Assembly (NCBI GenBank): GCA_014529385.2
Contig: CM043959.1
Span: 2,352,858 to 2,416,857 of the forward strand
From: Adiantum capillus-veneris
Taxonomy: Eukaryota; Streptophyta; Polypodiopsida; Polypodiales; Pteridaceae
Length of the DNA: 64,000 nucleotides
Direction of reading: 5' to 3'
Made by a program: the position numbers and the translations under genes. The first letter of the stretch is position 1. Every line of letters begins with the position of its first letter. Positions 20,896 through 32,023 of this stretch are shown in pieces. The notes under the pieces were generated by a model. It was given only the letters and a program-made list of their open reading frames with translations. It was not told where the DNA came from and did not search any database.

Positions 20896-20905
<10 letters not shown>
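20674..20905. repeat. Direct duplication capped by an inverted copy
   Basis: A block containing AGAAATAGAAAAAGGAAGAG and ATAAAGATATATC is followed by a direct copy ending AAGACATGTAGGGATGAAAA. The segment 20851-20905 is then the reverse complement of the first block. The arrangement can fold back on itself and runs into a long CT tract. Confidence 0.75.
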
Positions 20906-20954
<49 letters not shown>

Positions 20955-21022
20955 GCCGTCATCTTACGGGCGAAGATCGTCTTCTTTTTTTTCCTGCACA
21001 TTGGACCAAGGACAGATCTTAG

Positions 21023-21058
<36 letters not shown>
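20899..21058. repeat. (CT)n microsatellites
   Basis: Two CT runs, 20899-20951 and about 21025-21058, separated by about 75 bases of unique sequence. Confidence 0.95.
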
Positions 21059-22089
21059 GGATACATTTTCCCTAACCGAAGAAAATAAAGGCAAACTTGA
21101 AATCTTCTGCGGAGCTCAGAGAATCCGAGCCCTTTGACCACCAGCAATAGAAGGCTGTCAAGCAACTTTTAGGACAAGTGCCTAGGCTGTCTCCCTCAAT
21201 GTCTCGCAGTTGCCAACGTATGGTAGCCTACGATGCTACGCTCCTGCTCTCTTCCGTCTCTCATTACTAATGTGCTTTATTAGGTTACTCTAGCCGACTA
21301 CACACACAGATTTGTAATCTCCTCTGAAGTCTGTTGTGATGCCTGCTCATCTGAATGCCACGTATGTAGTCTAAAGAAACCAGTGATCTCCCTTTGTGAG
21401 TGTCTCCTACTTTTTGTTCTCCTCAAGAGGCTCTCCCTATGTCTTCACAACTCCAATAAGAATAGCCCAAGGCATCTCTGATCCTGTAATTATCTCATAG
21501 CTTTGGCCAGTGGTCCAAAACCCTCTCTGAATAGGCAGTGGAAGCAAGGGGTTTGAGGGTAAGAGGGGCCATGCCGCGGCGCCGTTTTACTAGTATATGA
21601 TAAGGAGGGTTGGACTTCCTACAAATTTTAGCTTGGTTATCAATAATAAACGAAAAAGCTCTCATAAAGAAAGATAACCCTTGGTAATATAAGTTGGTAG
21701 ATATCGCATAAGGGCTTGGCCTTTTTTCTTATTTTTTAAGGGGTTGGTTAGGAAGACCATTACGAAACAAAAGAGTACCTATAATTAGTGAGCAATCACT
21801 GAAAGAGTGTATACAGCAAATGGACTGTTGGAAACCACCAAATAACATTTAAACGCAAGAGACGAGGCATAGGTTGGCAAATTGGAGCTATAAAATGGCT
21901 CACTAGAGCGCAACAAGAGAACACACATACGCTGCGATCACAAGTTGTTGAAGCGCTACTAGCGTTTCTTATCTCTCACTCGATAACTCTCTTGCTCTCT
22001 CTCTTCTCTCTCACTCACTCACACATACACACACGCACAAGAAGTTTTGGATAGATCCTCACTATAATTCTCACATTGTGACTTACCTC
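21059..22089. other. No gene recognised; candidate Helitron 3' end at 21593
   Basis: No coding signal. GGGGCC...GGCGCC, one mismatch in a six-base stem, precedes TTTTACTAG at 21585-21593, followed by T. This matches the CTRR-T ending of Helitrons after a short hairpin and could close the element that starts at 16703 or 14195. Simple (CT) and (AC) runs lie at about 21990-22035. Confidence 0.4.
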
Positions 22090-22239
22090 AACATCATGAG
22101 CTTCTCTGGGGGAGGCACCATATAACTAGCTAGTACGATTGGGGGCAGGGAATCACCGGCCCCCCAAACCGGTGGTCCTCTGCCCACAATCGTACCTAGC
22201 TAGGTATGCGGTGCCTCTCGAGCAAAAGCTCATGATGTT
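22090..22239. repeat. 150-bp foldback (near-perfect inverted repeat)
   Basis: Arms of about 70 bases, AACATCATGAGCTT... and its reverse complement, pair with about 80 percent identity by eye and are separated by a loop of about ten bases rich in C. Both arms share AGGCACC, CTAGCTAG, TACGATTG and CACCGG blocks. It could be a small MITE or a long-stem microRNA-like hairpin. No ORF. Confidence 0.75.
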
Positions 22240-22338
22240 ATGCATTGTATGGAAAACACTGAAAAAGACTCAATTTTCCTACATGAGAAAATTTCTTAGT
22301 CTTCTTGTGACTCAAGATCAAATTGAACGCTGGATAGC

Positions 22339-22340
<2 letters not shown>

Positions 22341-22378
<38 letters not shown>

Positions 22379-22394
22379 AAGACCGAACAGAAGG

Positions 22395-22470
<76 letters not shown>

Positions 22471-22515
22471 ATTTGCACGCCAGACACACACGTAAGACCA
22501 AACAAAAGGTTGCGC

Positions 22516-22556
<41 letters not shown>

Positions 22557-22570
22557 ATTTGCACGCCAGA
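22341..22570. repeat. Compound (CA)n/(CT)n arrays inside a tandem duplication
   Basis: (AC)n at 22341-22376, (CT)n at 22402-22439, (CA)n to 22466, then a second (CT)n at 22515-22537 and (CA)n to 22556. Each CT-CA block sits between a TAAGACC...AAGGTTG flank and TTTGCACGCCAGA, so the whole unit has been duplicated in tandem. Confidence 0.85.
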
Positions 22571-22901
22571 GTGCACGAACTCGATAGGCTTGCTGAAGTT
22601 TCTAACTGCGCAGAAATAATACCGATATGGTTCATGCTTAGATGACATAATGCAATAGTCATTTGTTTGTATGCTAAAGGGGATCCATTAATAAAACGCA
22701 AGAAGAGTTAATTCTTTGAGGTAATTTTTTAACACAATGAATAGCATAAGTAGACATTTCTTACGTGCATATATATGCTCACATTTTGACACACATGAAG
22801 GCACATAATAAGGTGTATATACACACCGGCATCGTTTGTTTATATGGTACTAAAGTAGGACAACACAAAAATACAAGCACCATGACGACGGCTGCAACTA
22901 A

Positions 22902-23018
22902 GGGTGTGTTCAGGTTAGGCGACGGAAGAAAAATGCAAAGGGGCATCGGTCCTCCATGGCAAAATTTGATTGGTTGGAGTTGAGGCACTCTTCCTCCGGG
23001 CCCTCCACTTTTCTTCCG

Positions 23019-23051
<33 letters not shown>

Positions 23052-23175
23052 AAGAGTTGATGGCCTCTCTCAGCCCCCTTCACTTTTTCACTTTTCCTCC
23101 TCCACATTGTTCGCACTAGACGGCGGCACATTTAGGAAGGCTTGTTTCTTCCGCCGGTTCAGTATGAACCCAACC
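22902..23175. mobile_element. Harbinger/Tourist-type MITE containing a (C)30 tract
   Basis: 274 bp flanked by TAA on both sides (22899-22901 and 23176-23178), the target duplication typical of PIF/Harbinger MITEs. Ends are GGGTGTGTTCA and, inverted, GGTTGGGTTCA; GGCGACGGAAGAA and GGCGGAAGAA also pair. A run of 30 C spans 23020-23049. No transposase is encoded. Confidence 0.75.
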
Positions 23176-24360
23176 TAATCAGGTGGAAAAGTGCACGTTG
23201 CTTTCTATTTGAAGACAAAAACTTTATGCCTAATAAAAGCTTCGAAAGGCAGCATTTATATAGTTATATAGTAAGTTTAGAACTATAACAAATAGCCCAT
23301 GAAAGAGATACAATTAAGATCAAATCCTCATGTGAGGTCTCCAATGGGAGTTTCTGTATATGGAGTTTCTAAAAAAATTAACTGAAAAATAATCGAAATG
23401 TTGTCAAAATTTTCTAGTTTCATATCTTTATATTTGTTTTTAAACTAGAATGGATGTAGGAACTATAAAATATTGGTACGTATGTATCATATAAGTTTAA
23501 AACTGAGCTAGTGAAGAAATTCAAATCATCCTAAGAGGGCTTAGATTGGAGTAGGTTGATTCCCATACTCCATTTACAAGGATTAGACTCTCTCTTAATG
23601 ATGCTGATCCAAAAACTCATAAGACGACGTACTTACCCAGTGGAAAACCTCGTCCATCTGCCATAAGAGACTTCCCAAAAGGATGTCGATCAGGCGTCCT
23701 CAGCAAATCAAAAGTACCCATTAAGCTAGAACATGCCATGGCAGCAACAAAAGTCATAAAGAAACGGATTATGCCTTATAGGAAGGCAAAAAAACTACCC
23801 CAATATATATACAAGGAGAGTGAGGGGGTCTATAACTATGGGACAACGATAACAAGCAAAATGGGTTGTTTGGATACATGTCTCCCCATCAAGGTAGCCC
23901 AAGTTCTAACTTGCTGCTTCTTTGTTGGATGGTGGCAAGTATAGACCTATTCTTTCATGGTCTCTAGAGCTCGTTCATTCTCCTACCAGAAACGGATGTA
24001 CCAAGAATAAGTTCAATAATAAAAATTTGTCTTTTGTCTTGTGTCACCTGTTTACGTCATTTGTCTTGTGTCAAGTGTGAGTATATGGTTCTTAAATGAA
24101 GGGATGTCAAATATAAACACTCTCTCCTTGTTTCTCGGGTTGTCCTTGGTCGGACAACCACCATATACTGAACTTGATTTCATTTTTTTCTATTGCTTAT
24201 CTTGGTGTATATAATCTCTTTCAAGTTGGCTCGATAACATCATTAACACGTGTAGGCTATTCAGAGCCAAAAGACATCCCTATCCCCCCTATCTTCCCCT
24301 AGTGCTTACTTTCTTGTTTTAAAGGAACTGAATTTCACAAACGTTTTCTATATTATGAGA
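23176..24360. other. No gene recognised
   Basis: AT-rich sequence with only a 68-codon open frame at 23738-23944, which shows no motif. I see no repeat or RNA gene. Confidence 0.5.
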
Positions 24361-26829
24361 AAAAGGCAATACAGGAGTAGCAGCTCTCAGCATTGAGAAC
24401 TGCTTCGGTAAATGATTGGTTGAAGCTTCTAGCCCTGGCAAGGAAAGACCCAACCCAATTGAGAAATGCTTTAGGCACCTTTTTAGCCTCCTTATGCTTT
24501 ATTGATGCTCATGACTTTATTGGTTTGAATTTTTACTTCTCTTCTTTGCCTACTAATGTTAACAAGCTTTATTTCATAAACAACCTCCCTATTCTCCCAC
24601 TTGAAATTTGATTGTCTCAAGAGGTTGTTAACCTTCTCTTGGATCTAGATCTGTTAGATCAAGATGAGAAGGATGCCCTAGGTCTCATAGATGACCCCAC
24701 TATTCAAAAGATAGAAAGATCTATGCCGTGCATTTTTCTGAAATAATTCCACTTTTTCCTCCTAGGCAAATTGAGCTTGATGCCATCCATCTGGAAAATA
24801 GACTTTGGGACTTTGAGATCTTGAATCAGTGTGCCCCCTTCACCATTGAATCTTTAGCTCTACTTTGCAGTCTTCCCCCAGAGGTTGTAGAACAATGCAA
24901 AACTTTAGACCTTCAATCCGAGCATTTACTATCACAGGATAAGGCTTTTACAGTGAAGTAGATCAAGTTATCAGACATTGATAACAAGAAGTGTTCTAAT
25001 GCATCAGTGGTAGCCCATACAAAGGGACTATCACTCAACGATAAAGAAAACGATATTCGTAAATTCATAAAAAACTGTTGGAATACTTACATGCCCTTTA
25101 TAAAGTGTAACTACAAACAAAATCCACAATTCAGTTGTCCCTCAACGATCGTATGGTTTGACCACCTCTTGTGGTTTTTCTTTCAAAATATTCCAAGGTT
25201 CTTTCCTTACTCTTGTAGACCTGCACAAGTGTATGCTTTCATCAGTTGGGTAAAAGTCTTTCCTATTAAATTTCAACATGCAATTTTGGTATTTTATGAT
25301 ATTCATGAGCATTTATTAGATGCAGCCAAGGGCTTAGTATTATAAAGATTAGGGACACCATTTCTTCCTCGGACATACCATCGACACAATTTTCAAGCCT
25401 TCCAAGAGTAAAGAGCAATTAAAAATAATTGCTAGCACACCAAGAAATACGGTCTCATCTTCAAAACAACAAAGGCAGTTTCATGGATTGGAAGATTTTG
25501 GAGATACTCCAAGAATGCTAGAATACAATACAGAGGACAAGGTAAGACATCTATCCACTCGAACCAATGGCTTACATTGGTGTAAACAAGCTCATAAGGT
25601 AAATATTGGACTCATTCATTTAACTTTTTGCAATAAATTTATGAAATTCATACACTCATGTTCGTTCTTTGATCAATAGTTGGCAAATCTAGGTTTCATA
25701 AAAAACCTAGATCAGTTTTGTATTAGTTTTGGCTGGAAATACGGAATATGATAGGACAATATTTGTATAGACAGTTTACCACCTTTGCAGAACCTTTTGA
25801 TCTCACAAAACCTTGTGTATGCGCAATACCCAAAAAAAAAAGTAACTTCTTGAGGGATTTTGGCACTTATGGTGAGCATGTCATACAATCATCTCACTCA
25901 TTAATACACGATGCCATGAACTTGGAATTACCCCATCAAACAACAAAGGTCTTCCTTACATTATGGGTAGCTATAAGATTCACAAATTAGCATTTCGTTG
26001 AAAAACAAACACCCACGACTGCGTGTTTTCCTCTATAGCAAATATGATTACAAAATTCCTTCAGGGTGTTACACACGGGTTTATTGAATACATTGACAAC
26101 CTCCAGAAAGACATAAAAACCTTCTCAAAGGTAAACACTAGTACATATTGGATCATTAACAACCAATATGATGAGGTAATTAACCTTTCTAGTTGAATAT
26201 ATTCTATTCATACATATGATGTGAAGGCTTGTTATGAAGAAATTCCTCATCATAGAAACCATAGCCTTATAGATGCTCTAATTTATGGTTGTGGATATCA
26301 AGGGTTTAGACCTTCTAGATACAAAATTTTCTTCATAAAGAAAAAATCTGAATTAAAATGAACCTTTGAATTCTTTGAGACCATTAACACCTTTGTTCCG
26401 GACAATTGCTTCTCAAAACTAGGTTTAGCAATATACCGGCAAACTAAAGGTATTCCTATGGGGTACTCATGTTCTCCGTTATGGTGTATTTTATACCTAG
26501 CTTGGTTTAAACTCGAATACATAAAGAAATTATCAAGCCTCAAAGAAAGAGATATGGTTTTTGCTTTCATCCACTCTAACCGATAAATGGATGATCTTAT
26601 GTTTATCAAAAATTCGTATATCACACAATGCATGAACCACAACAAACCCTTGTCCCCTGAGGATCCCTTTACAATTTATCCATTGGATATCATTTTTGTG
26701 AAACCAACACATACAGAGGTTGGTTCCACATATTTAAACACAAAGATAAGCTTGCAAAGACCCTTTATCGGTGAATACACTACGAAAAATTCTTGGAAGA
26801 AGGATGCTTTACCTATACAACCATAGGAT
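24361..26829 (+). pseudogene. PLE-A: decayed Penelope-like reverse transcriptase
   Basis: Fragments in three frames form one RT polyprotein broken by stops and shifts. In order: LCSLPPEVVEQCKTL (24728-24961); a middle region at 25007-25345; CVCAIPKKKSNFLRDFGTYGEHV (25748-25990), matching the C-x-C...GHV block upstream of the RT; YIMGSYKIHKLAFR near 25965-26000; YDVKACYEEIP (motif A Asp) near 26219; QTKGIPMGYSCSP (motif B) near 26440; then R, stop, MDDLMFI (motif C) at 26581-26604. The stop falls where the Tyr of RYMDD is expected. The tail PFTIYPLDIIFVKP and ALPIQP fits the thumb of the same family. Related RTs are known to me from algae, mosses and ferns; the exact Penelope-like clade is inference. 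PLE-B at 48962-50726 is a diverged relative. Confidence 0.7.
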
Positions 26830-29649
26830 GTGTAGCCAAATAGCTGATGGTTAGTTAGTTGTTTTACATATAAGAAATATGAGAAACTTGTTCTAGTTTA
26901 TGCTCAAGTATTGTACTATACAATATTTTGGAATGTGCAATGTACAGGTGCCTCGATTTTTCTTTTGAAAGCAAGACAAAAGGAGAAGAGAGAGAGAGAG
27001 AGAGAGATTCTTTCCAACAATGCCAAGAGGACATGAAAACCCCTTTGGAGGGAAGATTAGAACCCCTTGACATGTCATGCTCATATATGGGATTTCCTTA
27101 TAGCAATTTTTTTTTAAAGTAGTAGATAAAATCTAGTTGTGCTAGTGGCCCATGTAGAAACAAAGCAAAAGCATGCATTTCGAGAGCACCTTCACCAAAG
27201 TCTATAACTACTTTAAGCATGTCCCACGTGTGCTATGTCAAAATAGACCATGTTGGAGAATCTCTATTGGAACTAATTGTATGTAACCCTGTTGTTGCTC
27301 TCGTTTTTAGTGCTCCATTTTATATCAATGGACCTTAGCGTTATGCTTTTATAAATTTTCTTTTTTGGCCATATTCACAATTGTGAGTGGGACAAAAGAC
27401 CTCAAGCATAGCTTGTACCTTGAGGGATCAATAGTACTTCACAAGGGCTTTTTGATAGCATACATAATAAAGTTACTTGAGACGAGTATAATGCAGGGTA
27501 GCATCCCTGAGCTTTCTTAACTTTAATCACATCATTGGTTAGAGTATCCTTTATGATTGTAGCGTTAGTTACATGTGCCAAGGAATTCGATAATGAATAT
27601 ACAAAGTAAAGCTTTTTACTTGTAGAAGTCATGTGCCTTTTAATGTTGTAATCAATTGAAGGGTTTGTTAATCAAGCCGTTGGATTGCTTACTCACTACT
27701 TGTTGCTCACTTTTTGTGAAGCTTTCCAATCAACGAGCAAAGAAAAATGAGCAAAGCCAATTTTTGAGCAAATATGAGTTGACAAATTGATGCAAGTGCA
27801 AGGTATATTGAAGAAAATAATCATGTCAACGAACATCTACAAGAACACCAAAGCATGTCATTTTCTAGCCAGGTTTTATATGTCTAACTGCCCACACTAT
27901 CGAGGGCACTAGTATCTCTAGCCACATGTGCTTCAAAATGCAACCTTTGAGCTTACCACTCCCAAATACACCAATCACTCATGTGGTTGTAATATACTTT
28001 GGCCTGTTCCTTTCCTCCTCCAATCTTTCCTCAATGTCCACTAATATTGGTCTCGATCTTTGAACACTTTTCTCCATCGTGGATTCTCTATTCATTTATG
28101 GACTTGGCATGCGCATCTCATGCAAAGAAGAAAGAGCTAGGCTATAAGCTTCTTTCCCGAGCCACCTACTACCTACTCACTCAATAACCTTGCAACCAAG
28201 TCTACCACAATTGGCCCAGTGAATGTGTGAGCTCCTTTTAAATATGCATGGTATCTCACACTTTGCAATACAAACAAAACTATATCCATGCACGTGGCCT
28301 CATGCAAACCTATGCTTTCCTCGTATCCAACAAATGCACACATGCTTGCATGCTTTGTCTCTGAAAGATTTGTTCTTGAACAAAAACACCTGCCTCATTA
28401 ACTTACATGAGGCGCCCTTACATCCCACCATGTCTCATTAACTTACACGAGGCGCCCTTACATCCCGCCGTGTTTCCAAGAAATGTATCAACGGTTTATT
28501 GCTAGTAGTCTCCATGACGTTTGAAGTCCCCCTCTGTTATTGGCAACGTTGAAGGTCAACCGAGTGCCTTGTCGATGGATGTTGTCAGTGATAGAAGTGA
28601 GAGAAAAGGTTTTGGTTGGAGTGAAGCTTATGCAGATATGTTTGTCAGAAAGCCTCGACCTCTGGAGCGAAACAAGGACATTCTGAGGAAGTATCTCTAG
28701 GTCGGTGTTGTTTAAAAAGTGAAAATTCCCTGATGGAACACCCTCAAGGAGACTATTCTCTTGTACTCATTTGTTCGATAGGAAGCAAAGTCGAAGAAGG
28801 GAGCATACCTAAACTAGCCCTTGAGAAGGCTATTTTAACAAGTGATAAAATCACAAGGCGTGCCTTGAAAAATGCTACAAAAATGAAAAAAGGTGACTAG
28901 AGTGATCATGAACTCTAAATAGAAAAATTACTACCATAACCACCACCATAAGAGCCAATCTAATCTATTAGCATTGTTGTGGGTAAATACATGTATATGA
29001 ATAAATATATGTGTTGCAGTTTGGCCAGCAGACACATAAGCTACCAAAACAGAGAGAAATAAGAGGTTTCCATGTAGCAGGCACGTCCAATTTGACATTC
29101 ATAAGAATTGGGGCATGCTTATGCCTGCATCTATATTATAGTAAGCGAGGGCATTGAGAGGCGAAGTGCCTACAAATTCTGGAAGTTTTCGAGCGGAAGG
29201 TAGCATGGAGATTGTTATAAAAAAACCAAGGTCCAATGAGCTGAAATTGAAAGGCATGGTTAGATTTTGAGCTTGCCTTGAAGAAAACCGGGAAATTTAC
29301 ACAAATTAGAGGCAAAAGCTACAAATTTTGACATGAAAACCGGGAGGCCCGAGAGAAGGCTACTCTAACAGCAGAACGGATGTGGGAAAACTTGAGAAGG
29401 GAAGAGCTCTCTTTGTTCATTTGACCTATGAAGACCAAGGGAAGGCATGGGAATCTGCAAGCCAAGGGGGCATGATGAGGGCTTAAACATTCACCTTCAA
29501 GTTCGTAACATTACGATGATGTGTTGACCCTAGTGAAACCAACTCCGTCGAGAAGATTGGGTTATGATTGAGTGAAAGCACCTTCACTGCCGCATCCAGT
29601 TGCTGGACCGTAGTTGCTCTGTAGAATTTGCTCATGCCTTCTATACCAA
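26830..29649. other. No gene recognised; short tandem repeat at 28394-28473
   Basis: A short GA run lies at 26986-27006. TTCACAATTGTGAG near 27376 resembles the LINE 3'-end palindrome but has no attached A-tail. At 28394-28473 a 40-bp unit (CTCATTAACTTACA, GAGGCGCCCTTACATCCC) is repeated twice. Open frames here are short and without motifs. A stretch near 28580-28700 reads GFGWSEAYADMFVRKPRP in one frame and may be a relic of a mobile element, but I cannot place it. Confidence 0.4.
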
Positions 29650-29674
29650 CTAGTATAGCCGGCGGGCTTCGTCC

Positions 29675-29748
<74 letters not shown>

Positions 29749-29856
29749 GTCATTGTGCTCCCAGAGCTGCAGGCCACACCCGCCGCTTGAAGGACGTTCT
29801 AACACATGGCAGGGAGGGGGAACCGGAATTCCCTCCCCCGTTATCCTTAGTATAGA
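29650..29856 (-). mobile_element. 207-bp Helitron-like element carrying a (CT)n tract
   Basis: On the minus strand it starts TCTATACTAAGGATAA after a host A and ends GCCGGCTATACTAG before a host T, the A|T insertion pattern of Helitrons. A weak stem (GG-A-CG with CGCC) lies about ten bases before the CTAG end. Its 5' part shares the G-rich run, GGAATTCCGG and C-rich run with the ends at 14195 and 16703. The middle is a pure CT run (29676-29746 on plus). Both termini share TATACTA. It has no coding capacity, so it would depend on a Rep-helicase supplied elsewhere. Confidence 0.65.
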
Positions 29857-30626
29857 TAAGTCTCGAGTCATTGAAATTGTCGGTTGCTACTTCGAGGTCT
29901 TTTTTGTGAACCGTCTCAAATGTCTGTTATATTCTGGTACTTCATCGAGCACGCCCCTTGGTTAGGCTGCGGCAACCCTTTTCATCCTTCGGCAGCAAAA
30001 GACGAATAGCAAGACCATACATACGAACCAGTAATCAAACAACACCAAAAAGATCAAACACTATTTTAATTAAAATTCAGATCCACAAGCAGCAAACGTC
30101 CTCTTCGAAAAAAAGACCCATTACATCTGTCGATAGACTTCAAATTTTGTCATAACTACAAATATATTGAACAAAACTTTGATGACTTGTTAAAACAAAT
30201 ATTTCAAGCTAAGGAAATGGTTTAAGCCTTTGAAAAACCATGGCAATGAAACTCCTCTTCATTGATTCCAACAAAATCATTCTAAGACTACCTCCTCTTC
30301 ACTCTCACTAGATCCTCGAGCCTTTTGTCTATCACAGAAGCACTCGTTGCGGACTCATGCCAAATAACCTCTACAAACAAAACCTAAATACAATTAAGCA
30401 AGTAAAAACAAACAAGTTCATGCAACATCTGGAACACACATAATCAAAATAAAAATTTATCGATCTAACGATACATAAGGAGCTCAATCTGGAAACCGAC
30501 TCATAATTGCATACATACTGGTCAAGAAAATCATAAACTACCATGCTCTCTTGCTTGATAAGATCATCTACTTGTCAAAAATAAGACAAGAAACTAATGA
30601 CCCTGACGGAAGCCATGTATTTTTAA
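29857..30626. other. No gene recognised
   Basis: AT-rich sequence without motif-bearing ORFs, repeats or RNA genes that I can support. Confidence 0.5.
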
Positions 30627-30638
30627 AACATAGATCTA

Positions 30639-30716
30639 TATGAAATTGGATGGCTTCTAAAGAATTTCTGATGTTCTTAATACTATCCACTCACAATTGT
30701 GAGTTTTGCAAAAAAA
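30639..30716 (+). mobile_element. 78-bp 5'-truncated LINE tail
   Basis: Ends CTCACAATTGTGAG-TTTTGC plus an A-run, the same 3' terminus as LINE-B. It is flanked by the direct repeat AACATAGATCTA (30627-30638 and 30717-30728), a target duplication. It is an extreme case of 5' truncation: only the last ~70 bases of the LINE were copied. Confidence 0.8.
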
Positions 30717-30728
30717 AACATAGATCTA

Positions 30729-31483
30729 ACTGGGTTGACAATCTAAAATTACAGAAAGTCTTGACTTACTTTTGACACACGACGGATGATGAGCCCATAG
30801 CCTATTCAGTCGAATGCAAGCCACACACCACAACATGCAGTGGATGGAGAAGAAGGTCTGTCAAGAAGATCCAACAGAGAAAGGGTGTCGCATGGCACTC
30901 GTGGGAAATAATAGAGAGAGAGAGAGAGAGAGAGAAGTAGAAAGAGCGTTGGGGTGCAATGCTAGCTAGGAGTGTCTATCATATGCCATGTTGACAGAGC
31001 ATCTGTCCCTGTGCGTTTGTGTTTGATTTGCTTTTGGCACGAAGGACGCGGCAGATCGAGGGGGAGAGAAAGGTGAGGATGCATCCAAGAAGGCCACCAA
31101 TAGTCCAAGAGGAATCCAGAGGCAGTCGAGGAGATGTGCAGAAGAAGTGGTAGTACTAGCGAGACCCTCCCCTACACAAACCAATGTACGTCTCACGCAT
31201 GCGAACAAGGGCTACCCCTACCCTAGCACGCACACAATGCTTGCAGGTCGTAACTCTTTTTTCTTCTGCCTCAACACGCAGGTGCGTAGCCTCCATGGAT
31301 CTCTTCTCTCTCAATCTTGTGCACAAGCAGGGCAGTGCTGCCCTCTTCCAAGCAGGTGATACCCATGTTGAATTCCTTGCCACTTTGCCTACAAGATTGT
31401 AATGGTTGGCTCGTTTCTCATACATGCACACACGTTTCATAGTTGCTTCTGTAGTTAAGTGACAAAAAGCTCTGCATGGAGAT

Positions 31484-31486
<3 letters not shown>
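30729..31486. other. No gene recognised
   Basis: A GA run lies near 30910-30934. Short ORFs on both strands overlap and lack motifs. Confidence 0.5.

Positions 31487-31557
<71 letters not shown>
31487..31557. repeat. (CT)n microsatellite
   Basis: Uninterrupted CT run of about 71 bases. The 183-codon minus-strand frame 31156-31707 spans it and is mostly repeat-derived Arg-Glu. Confidence 0.95.
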
Positions 31558-31560
<3 letters not shown>

Positions 31561-31639
31561 TTGAAGGACTATCCTCACCTTGCTACCGCAGGCCAGCAAA
31601 CCTTGCTCATGCGCCACAATAGAGCAAGGGAGAGATGTC

Positions 31640-31900
31640 GTAAACCTCGCCCAGCACATCTCTCCACCTTCTACCACCTGCACCATCTTCGTAAAAATCA
31701 AGACCACCAGACCAAGAGAGAGAGCTCGTCAACCTCACCCAGCACATCTCTCCATACCTGCACCATCTTCGTAAAAATCGAGGCCACTAGACCCACCACT
31801 CCATTCTTTGAGTCAAGAACCTTTTTAAAAATCTATCACAAATCCCCACCACTCATTCTTTGAGTCAAGAATCTTGAAAAAAAATCTTTCACAAATCCCC
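31640..31900. repeat. Two adjacent tandem duplications
   Basis: Unit 1 (about 90 bp, ending CACCATCTTCGTAAAAATC) occurs twice, at about 31640-31700 and 31727-31779. Unit 2 (about 55 bp, containing ATTCTTTGAGTCAAGAA and TCACAAATCCCC) occurs twice, at about 31793-31845 and 31847-31900. Confidence 0.75.
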
Positions 31901-32023
31901 TTGAGTTTTTTATTTATTGAAAGTATCACCCAATTCCATAAAGGCTTGTCTGCAGAGTGGGCTTTGTAATAAAGATTTTCTATTTTTTTCATCCAAAAAT
32001 ACTTTATGCAATTTTTTAAAATA

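Noticed and set aside
27371-27390. TTCACAATTGTGAG as another LINE 3' end
   Set aside because: No A-tail, no flanking duplication and no upstream LINE sequence.
29127-29160. ATCTATATTATAGTAAG as another Helitron 5' end
   Set aside because: It lacks the G-run and GATTCCGG block shared by the three accepted ends and has no matching 3' end.
31156-31707. 183-codon minus-strand ORF
   Set aside because: Its middle is the CT tract read as Arg-Glu; the ends match nothing and overlap plus-strand frames of equal quality.
31640-31900. Regularly spaced repeats considered as a CRISPR array
   Set aside because: Only two copies per unit, no uniform short spacers, eukaryotic context.
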